From the NCBI GenBank assembly GCA_963668605.1, contig OY764903.1, positions 1,922,001 to 1,986,000 of the forward strand: a stretch of 64,000 nt of DNA, in the 5' to 3' direction. The notes below the pieces were generated by a model. The model made no database searches and was not told the DNA's origin. It saw only the letters and a program-made list of their open reading frames with translations. The position numbers were made by a program, and so were the translations under genes. The DNA is from G963668605 sp963668605. Its GTDB lineage: Bacteria > Acidobacteriota > Terriglobia > Bryobacterales > Bryobacteraceae. Shown here piece after piece: positions 58,785-64,000 of the stretch (within the stretch, counting starts at the first letter, position 1; every line of letters begins with the position of its first letter).

Positions 58785-60284
58785 ATGAAGAATTTGAAGT
58801 CTGCGACTCCCAGGCAGTTCTCCAGGCGCGCGCTGCTGGCGAGCGCCGGCGCTGCAGCCTTGACAGGGGCGCAACAGAGACGGCCGAACGTGCTATTCAT
58901 CCTCGTGGATGAATGGCGGACCCAGGCGACCGGTTACAACGGCGACCCCAATGTTCACACTCCGGCGCTCGACCGCTTTGAGCGCACGAGCGTCAATTTC
59001 CAGAACGCTGTCTCCGGTCACCCGGTCTGTTGTGCTTACCGTGGCAGTCTGATGACAGGGCAGTTTCCGCTACGCAATGGTGTCCTCATCAATGATGTGG
59101 AGTTGAAGCCGAACGGCGTCACGTTGGGAGAAGCGTTCACGCAAGCGGGCTACCGCACCGGGTATATCGGCAAGTGGCACCTCTACGGGAGTCCGGACGG
59201 CAAATATGGGAGGCGCCAGGCCTATGTTCCTCCGGACAAACGATTTGGCTTCGAGTACTGGAAGGCGTTCGAGTGCAGCCACAATTACAACAAGTCGCCG
59301 TACTACGAAGGCAACGACCAGACGATGAAATACTGGCAGGGCTATGATGCGATCGCGCAGACCGCCGATGCATGTTCGTTCATCGAGCAGCACGCAAAGG
59401 CCGCCGATCCCTACTTCCTGACGCTCTCTCTGGGCCCGCCGCATGCTCCATACGACACTGCGCCTGAAAAATACCAGGCCATGTATCGCGACCGCGAGAT
59501 TCAATTGCGGCCGAACGTACCTGCGGAGAAGCGGGAGGAAGCCACGGCGATACTTCGCGGCTACTATGCCCATATAGCTGCGCTGGACGATTGCCTCGGC
59601 ACGCTCCTGGCCACCCTGGACCGCACCGGCGCCTCCGACAATACGGTCGTGGTTTTTGCGTCCGACCACGGCGACATGATGCGGTCGCAAGGTCTGACCA
59701 CAAAGCTATATCCGTGGGACGAATCCATCCGGGTTCCCTTTCTGCTGCGCTACCCGGCCAAGTATGGCAAGAAAGGCCGGCGTCTGAACACACCGCTCAA
59801 CACGCCGGACATCATGCCGAGCTTGCTCGGCGTTTGTGGTTTGCCGGTACCTGAGTCGGTCGATGGAGCCGACTTTTCCAAACTCGCGGCCGGAGCGCCG
59901 GAGCGGCCGGAGGCGGCCGCGCTGCTCAGTGTGCCCGTGCCGACCACCGAACTGCGCAAGCACGGTTTTGCGGAGTATCGGGGCCTGCGGACCGCCCGCT
60001 ATACATACGCGCGCTCGATTCACGGGCCATGGCTGTTGTACGACAACGAGCGCGATCCCTACCAAAAGCAGAACCTCTGCGGCAAGAACGAAGCCAAGCA
60101 GATTCAGCCGCGGCTGGATCGGGAACTGACAGCGCGGCTTCGGGAACTGAAGGACGATTTTCTTCCAGCGGCCGAGTACGTGCGCCGTGCAGGCGTCGGC
60201 CACTACCGCGAAGTGAACATGCCCGTTGGACATGTCCGCAGCCCGTGGGGAGACTGGGAGTCCACGCTGAAGGAAGGGACGTAG
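58785..60284 (+). CDS. Type I sulfatase-family protein with CxAxR maturation motif
   Basis: 499 residues, Tat-like start (MKNLKSATPRQFSRRALLAS). The fold is a sulfatase: RPNVLFILVDEWRTQATGYN, VHTPALDRFERTSVNFQNAV, TGYIGKWHLYGSPDGKYGRR, VVVFASDHGDMMRSQGLTTK. The maturation segment reads SGHPVCCAYRGSLMTGQ: Cys82-Cys-Ala-Tyr-Arg86, so the Pro of CxPxR is Ala. The Cys and Arg are kept. FGE enzymes tolerate some changes at this Pro, so activity is possible but uncertain. It sits 144 nt after the previous sulfatase stop, same strand. Confidence 0.93.
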   Translation: MKNLKSATPRQFSRRALLASAGAAALTGAQQRRPNVLFILVDEWRTQATGYNGDPNVHTPALDRFERTSVNFQNAVSGHPVCCAYRGSLMTGQFPLRNGVLINDVELKPNGVTLGEAFTQAGYRTGYIGKWHLYGSPDGKYGRRQAYVPPDKRFGFEYWKAFECSHNYNKSPYYEGNDQTMKYWQGYDAIAQTADACSFIEQHAKAADPYFLTLSLGPPHAPYDTAPEKYQAMYRDREIQLRPNVPAEKREEATAILRGYYAHIAALDDCLGTLLATLDRTGASDNTVVVFASDHGDMMRSQGLTTKLYPWDESIRVPFLLRYPAKYGKKGRRLNTPLNTPDIMPSLLGVCGLPVPESVDGADFSKLAAGAPERPEAAALLSVPVPTTELRKHGFAEYRGLRTARYTYARSIHGPWLLYDNERDPYQKQNLCGKNEAKQIQPRLDRELTARLRELKDDFLPAAEYVRRAGVGHYREVNMPVGHVRSPWGDWESTLKEGT

Positions 60285-60516
60285 GACCGCCTGTGGGTAG
60301 ACAAAAAGACATCACGGCCGGAAATCAATGGCTTGCGAGCGTCCCACTCCCAGTCCGACGGGATCAGGTGACGCCATGTTATTGCCTCTGGGACGTGCCC
60401 TCCGTGCGAACGCACAATCCCGTGGTGCGAGCAGGTGAACCGGCGCTTTGGCGAGTTCACTGGCGCTCGCGACCCGCGGCAGATACAGTTAGCCCTGTGC
60501 TTTTATTTCTGAACAT

Positions 60517-61920
60517 ATGAATCGAAGATCATTTCTCTGCATGGCGGCCACCGCCCTGGGTGCGCCCGCCGCGGTCCGCCGCCCAAACATTCTCATGATC
60601 CTGTGCGATGACCTGGGTTACGGCGACCTCGGATGTTACGGCAACCGCGTAATCCAGACACCGAACCTGGACGCACTCGCGGCACGCGGAACGCGCTTCA
60701 CGGATCTCCATAGCACGTCGCCGGTTTGCACGCCTTCGCGCGCGGCGTTGAACACGGGCATGCACCCACAACGCCATGGCATGTACGCCTCAGACCTTCC
60801 GGAGTCGCTGCCGCGCTATCCGCTGCCGGCATCTGCCGTCACAATAGCCTCGGTGCTGCAGCGCGCCGGATACTACACGGCGCACATAGGCAAGTGGCAC
60901 ATGGGCGAGCCACCCGACAACCCAGTGGTCCGCAAGCGCGGCTACGACTACTTCTTCGGCTGCCTCGGCGGGCGTCCCAGTTCGCCCTACCTCAAGTATT
61001 CCCGCTCCGTGGACCCGGAGATCATCGTGAACGAGGAACGGCCGGTGGTCTACAAGGGGCACATCACCGACATCCAGACAACCGCGGCGCTCGATGTGAT
61101 TACGAAGAACCACGGCACGCGCCCGTTTTTCATCAATCTGTGTTTCAACGCACCCCACGAACCGCTGGCTCCCCTGCCCCACCAGGACAAGCTCTATCGC
61201 GATTGGGACGCGAGCGAGCAGACGTATTACCAGACCGTTACCGACGCAGACAAGGCTGTGGGCAGGATCGTCGAAAAACTCAAAGAACTAGGCGCCACCA
61301 ACGACACCCTGATTCTGTTCTCCAGCGACAACGGGCCAGAGATCCACAAGCAAAAATACTCGCGCGGCAGCGCGGGTCCGCTGAAGGGCATGAAGACGCA
61401 GCTTTGGGAAGGCGGCGTGCGGGAGCCCGGCATTCTGTGCTGGCCGGGAAAGGTTCCGGCGGGCAAGGTTTCGCCCGCCATCACAAGTTTCCTGGATATT
61501 TTCCCCACGTTCTGCGCCGCGGCGCAGACGCCCATTCCGGCGGGCCTCAAACTGGACGGCGGGGTCGATCTCGTGGCCGTGGTCAACGGCAGACTCGACG
61601 TCTCGGCCCGTCCGCTGTATTTCGAGTACCACCACCCGCAGCGCGGCGTCGCTCCCAGTCTACCTATGACCGTGCGCCTGGGACCGTGGAAACTCTTCGC
61701 CGATCACCAGTTCCGCCGAATCGAGTTGTACAACCTGGAAACGGATCTTGGGGAACAGATCGACGTATCCGCCGGAAACCCCGCTGTAGTCCGCGACCTG
61801 AAGGCCAAGTTACAGAAGTGGTGGGCGCAGTTCGACGGCAAGGTGGACATCAGCGCCACGAAGACACCCGTTCCGGTACCCTCACTCGAGGAACTGGAGA
61901 AACGGTACTACAAGAATTAG
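60517..61920 (+). CDS. Type I sulfatase (arylsulfatase-like)
   Basis: 467 residues, start MNRRSFLCMAATALGAPAAV. Motifs: RPNILMILCDDLGYGDLGCY, IQTPNLDALAARGTRFTDLH, TSPVCTPSRAALNTGMHPQR (Cys71-x-Pro-x-Arg), TAHIGKWHMGEPPDNPVVRK, FFINLCFNAPHEPLAPLPHQ, LILFSSDNGPEIHKQKY. It is the last gene before the IS630 element; the IS left end lies 17 nt after its stop, so any downstream gene has been separated from it. Confidence 0.95.
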   Translation: MNRRSFLCMAATALGAPAAVRRPNILMILCDDLGYGDLGCYGNRVIQTPNLDALAARGTRFTDLHSTSPVCTPSRAALNTGMHPQRHGMYASDLPESLPRYPLPASAVTIASVLQRAGYYTAHIGKWHMGEPPDNPVVRKRGYDYFFGCLGGRPSSPYLKYSRSVDPEIIVNEERPVVYKGHITDIQTTAALDVITKNHGTRPFFINLCFNAPHEPLAPLPHQDKLYRDWDASEQTYYQTVTDADKAVGRIVEKLKELGATNDTLILFSSDNGPEIHKQKYSRGSAGPLKGMKTQLWEGGVREPGILCWPGKVPAGKVSPAITSFLDIFPTFCAAAQTPIPAGLKLDGGVDLVAVVNGRLDVSARPLYFEYHHPQRGVAPSLPMTVRLGPWKLFADHQFRRIELYNLETDLGEQIDVSAGNPAVVRDLKAKLQKWWAQFDGKVDISATKTPVPVPSLEELEKRYYKN

Positions 61921-61936
61921 TCCTTCATCAGAAGAT

Positions 61937-63106
61937 CTAGTGGTCTGCGGCGAGCAGATTAACCATTATCCAGCACCGTTCGGGCGCGCTTGACCTTCTC
62001 GAGGATGTCGGCTGCCTTGGCTGTCCAAACGAATGGTTTGGGCTTGTCGTTGTGCTTGTCGATGTAGTCGCCGATGGCCATGATCAATTCCTCGACATCA
62101 CGGAAGACCCCGCGGCGTAGCCTCTGCTCGGTGAGATCGCGGAAGAAGCGCTCGACCATGTTGAGCCACGAACTACTGGTCGGGGTGAAGTACATGTGAA
62201 AGCGCGGATGGCGCGCCAGCCACTTCTGCACCTTCGGATGCTTGTGCGTGGCGTAGTTGTCGGCGATCAGGTGCAGGTCTTTGCTGGGCGGCGTCAGGTC
62301 GTCGATGACGCGTAGAAACTTCAGCCACTCCTGGTGACGGTGCCGGTCGTCGCACATACTGATCACGGTGCCATCCAGCGTGCTCATGGCTGCGAACAGC
62401 GTCGCGGTTCCATTGCGCTTGTAGTCGTGGGTCATGGTGCCGCAGCGACCCTTCTTCAGCGGGAGTCCAGGCTGCGTACGGTCCAGCGCTTGGATCTGGC
62501 TCTTTTCATCGGCGCACAGCACGATGGCGTGTTCCGGCGGGCTGAGGTAGAGCCCAATGATGGCTTCCAGTTTCTCCGCGAACTCCGGATCGTTGCTGAC
62601 TTTAAACGTGCGCGACAGGTGCGGCTTCAAGCCATGTCTGTGCCAGATGCGACGCACGCTCTTCTCACTAAGACCCGCCGCCTCCGCCATCGTGCGGGTG
62701 CTCCACTGGGTCGCGTTGGCGGGGGTCTCCTGGGTGGTCCTCCGGACCACCTCCTGCACTTTGGCTGGTGTGATGGTTGGGGTACGGCCAGGCCGCGGTG
62801 CGTCTTTCTCCAATCCGGCCAAACCCAATTTCAAAAAACGCTTTCTCCAGCGAGCCGCTTTCTGGTTGCTGATGCCGATCTCGGCGGCGATCTCCAGATC
62901 CTGCTTGCCGGCTGCCGCCAACAGGACGACGCGCGCTCGTTCGACTTGGCGGGCAGGCAGCGACCGGCCCCGCGCCCACTGCTGCAAGACTTGCTTCTGG
63001 TCGTCGGTTAACACGATAGTGGGTGCGACACGCATGCGCTTCGTCTCCTGATTATAGAGACGTCGCTCTGTCGTTATTGGTTACTATTTAGGTCGCAGTA
63101 CACTAG
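61937..63106. mobile_element. IS630-family insertion sequence, apparently complete
   Basis: About 1170 bp bounded by CTAG with imperfect terminal repeats: CTAGTGGTCTGCGGC at the left and CTAGTGTACTGCGAC (right end reversed), both continuing to a TAACC block about 28 bp in. TA duplications at each end fit IS630/Tc1-mariner targeting. One intact transposase gene fills it. Its ends match those of the two MITEs at 22834 and 38508. Confidence 0.88.
61959..63035 (-). CDS. IS630-family transposase
   Basis: 358 residues. N-terminal double helix-turn-helix: LPARQVERARVVLLAAAGKQ, LEIAAEIGISNQKAARWRKR, SEKSVRRIWHRHGLKPHLSR. DDE catalytic domain: VLCADEKSQIQALDRTQPGL (first Asp), LHLIADNYATHKHPKVQKWL (second Asp), SSWLNMVERFFRDLTEQRLR (Glu). 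No frameshift or stop is seen, so the element may be active. It reads in from the right IS end. Confidence 0.95.
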   Translation of the reverse strand: MRVAPTIVLTDDQKQVLQQWARGRSLPARQVERARVVLLAAAGKQDLEIAAEIGISNQKAARWRKRFLKLGLAGLEKDAPRPGRTPTITPAKVQEVVRRTTQETPANATQWSTRTMAEAAGLSEKSVRRIWHRHGLKPHLSRTFKVSNDPEFAEKLEAIIGLYLSPPEHAIVLCADEKSQIQALDRTQPGLPLKKGRCGTMTHDYKRNGTATLFAAMSTLDGTVISMCDDRHRHQEWLKFLRVIDDLTPPSKDLHLIADNYATHKHPKVQKWLARHPRFHMYFTPTSSSWLNMVERFFRDLTEQRLRRGVFRDVEELIMAIGDYIDKHNDKPKPFVWTAKAADILEKVKRARTVLDNG

Positions 63107-63291
63107 GTATGCCGGCACAACTAGCGGGAGTTTCCTAGGGCGATAGCGCTGCTTCCCCAGAAGATCATGGCACAAAAGGGGATATCACGCTCCCTTTTGT
63201 ATATACGGAATTAGCAATCGACTGTGTGCCTGTTTCACATTTTAAGATCTTGATTGACAAGCAACTGTCAATCGATGTATATACGTAATGA

Positions 63292-64000
63292 ATGGCTTCG
63301 CTTCAAGCCTACCAATCGCACGGCATCCGGTATTACCGGATCGTCGAATCGTTCCGCAAAGACGGCCAGCCATCGATTCGCGTCCTGGCCCATCTGGGTC
63401 GCGTCGACGATATCCTGCAGCTTCATCAGCAGCACAACGAAGTGCCCGTGAGGGTCTCTTCGGTTTCCGCGGGCGCGGTGACGGCGCTTCACCAGTTGGT
63501 GCGGGAGTTCGACTTGGCCGGCCGGATCGACCGCGCCATTGCTCCGGATGGCGCGGTACAGGTTCGCGACGCATTGACCGTGGGCCAATCCTTGGCAGCC
63601 GCCATAATCGCGCGCGCCTGTGCGCCGCGCAGCAAACGTGCTTTTGCCGATTGGGCCAAGACAACATACCTGCCCGAGTTGATGCACTTCTCCGCCTCCG
63701 ATCTGACGAGCCAGCATTTCTGGGATCAAATGAACGCCGTGCCCGTGGACCAGTTGGCGGTCATCGAACAGGAACTGGTGCGCGCGGTGGTCGGCGTGGA
63801 GCAACTGCAATTGAAGGCGCTGGCCTATGACACGACTAACTTCTATACCCATATTGCCAGCACGAACCTGCGTCCGAAACTGCCCCAGCGCGGACACAAC
63901 AAACAAGGCCGCTACGATCTCCGCCAGATGGGCTTGGCGCTGGTGGTCGATCAAGATACACAGTTGCCGTTGGCCCATGGTTTGTACGAAGGAGCGCGTT
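63292..64000 (+). CDS. IS1634-type transposase (partial, runs off the window)
   Basis: 236 codons to the window edge. MASLQAYQSHGIRYYRIVES, FRKDGQPSIRVLAHLGRVDD, TYLPELMHFSASDLTSQHFW, and the first catalytic Asp in LKALAYDTTNFYTHIASTNL, then QRGHNKQGRYDLRQMGLALV. These are the hallmarks of IS1634-like DDE transposases (about 550 residues in full). The ATG at 63292 is used; 63288 is out of frame. Upstream, GATTGACA/TGTCAATC (63251-63272) may be part of the IS end or its control region. Confidence 0.88.
   Translation, partial: MASLQAYQSHGIRYYRIVESFRKDGQPSIRVLAHLGRVDDILQLHQQHNEVPVRVSSVSAGAVTALHQLVREFDLAGRIDRAIAPDGAVQVRDALTVGQSLAAAIIARACAPRSKRAFADWAKTTYLPELMHFSASDLTSQHFWDQMNAVPVDQLAVIEQELVRAVVGVEQLQLKALAYDTTNFYTHIASTNLRPKLPQRGHNKQGRYDLRQMGLALVVDQDTQLPLAHGLYEGAR

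Noticed and set aside
60285..60516. Intergenic stretch between the last two sulfatases with a short open + frame
   Set aside because: No motif, ribosome site or repeat; treated as spacer.

Overview
The window looks like a chromosomal segment of a soil acidobacterium of the Bryobacterales / Candidatus Solibacter type. This is inferred from gene content, not from a marker gene: two very large Oar-like TonB-dependent receptors with a carboxypeptidase-regulatory N-terminal domain, many secreted or Tat-exported glycan-active enzymes, five type I sulfatase-related genes or neighbours in one block, high-GC coding sequence, and many decayed insertion sequences of kinds I associate with Solibacter-like genomes. 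No rRNA, complete tRNA, replication origin or CRISPR array is visible.

Layout. 1-2.1 kb: a partial secreted MBL-fold protein, transposase debris that has cut off a small secreted protein gene, and a MarR regulator. 2.2-26.9 kb: a block of exported hydrolases (CocE/NonD hydrolase, putative glycosidase, beta-propeller esterase, GH29 fucosidase, BD-FAE-like esterase, two SGNH-like paralogues, two parallel beta-helix proteins) together with two Oar-type receptors. It resembles an acidobacterial glycan-scavenging region, interrupted by IS remnants, a chimeric pseudogene and a 168-bp MITE. 27.2-33.8 kb: a tightly overlapping minus-strand catabolic operon (UbiD-like decarboxylase, AhpD/CMD-like protein, MarR, EthD-like protein, Old Yellow Enzyme, DUF2848, cupin, amidase, short exported peptide) behind a clear sigma70-type promoter with tandem operator repeats. 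The same promoter/operator block recurs 8.5 kb away, upstream of a pectate-lyase-like gene. 34.1-37.9 kb: two tandem double-MBL proteins. 38.1-44.1 kb: a MITE-interrupted pseudogene, a heparinase II/III-like lyase, a fused regulator pseudogene, a GH28-like beta-helix enzyme and an IS200 remnant. 44.3-49.2 kb: an AraC regulator divergent from a five-gene redox operon. 49.3-49.8 kb: a dispersed repeat with long inverted arms and a 3' tRNA-Gly fragment that looks like an integration scar. 49.9-61.9 kb: UroD-like and Gfo/Idh/MocA genes, a nitroreductase, an unknown gene and four sulfatases. 61.9-64 kb: an apparently intact IS630-type element and the 5' part of an IS1634-type transposase gene.

How the parts work together (inference): exported sulfatases, fucosidase, lyases and beta-helix proteins would desulfate and cut complex polysaccharides, the Oar-type receptors would import or sense products, and cytoplasmic oxidoreductases would finish catabolism. 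The most unusual items are the UbiD/OYE/EthD/DUF2848 operon with its duplicated control region, the cloverleaf-like MITE family whose ends match the resident IS630 element, the paired double-MBL proteins, and several gene fusions made by deletion. Family names rest on reading the translations; no database search was run.
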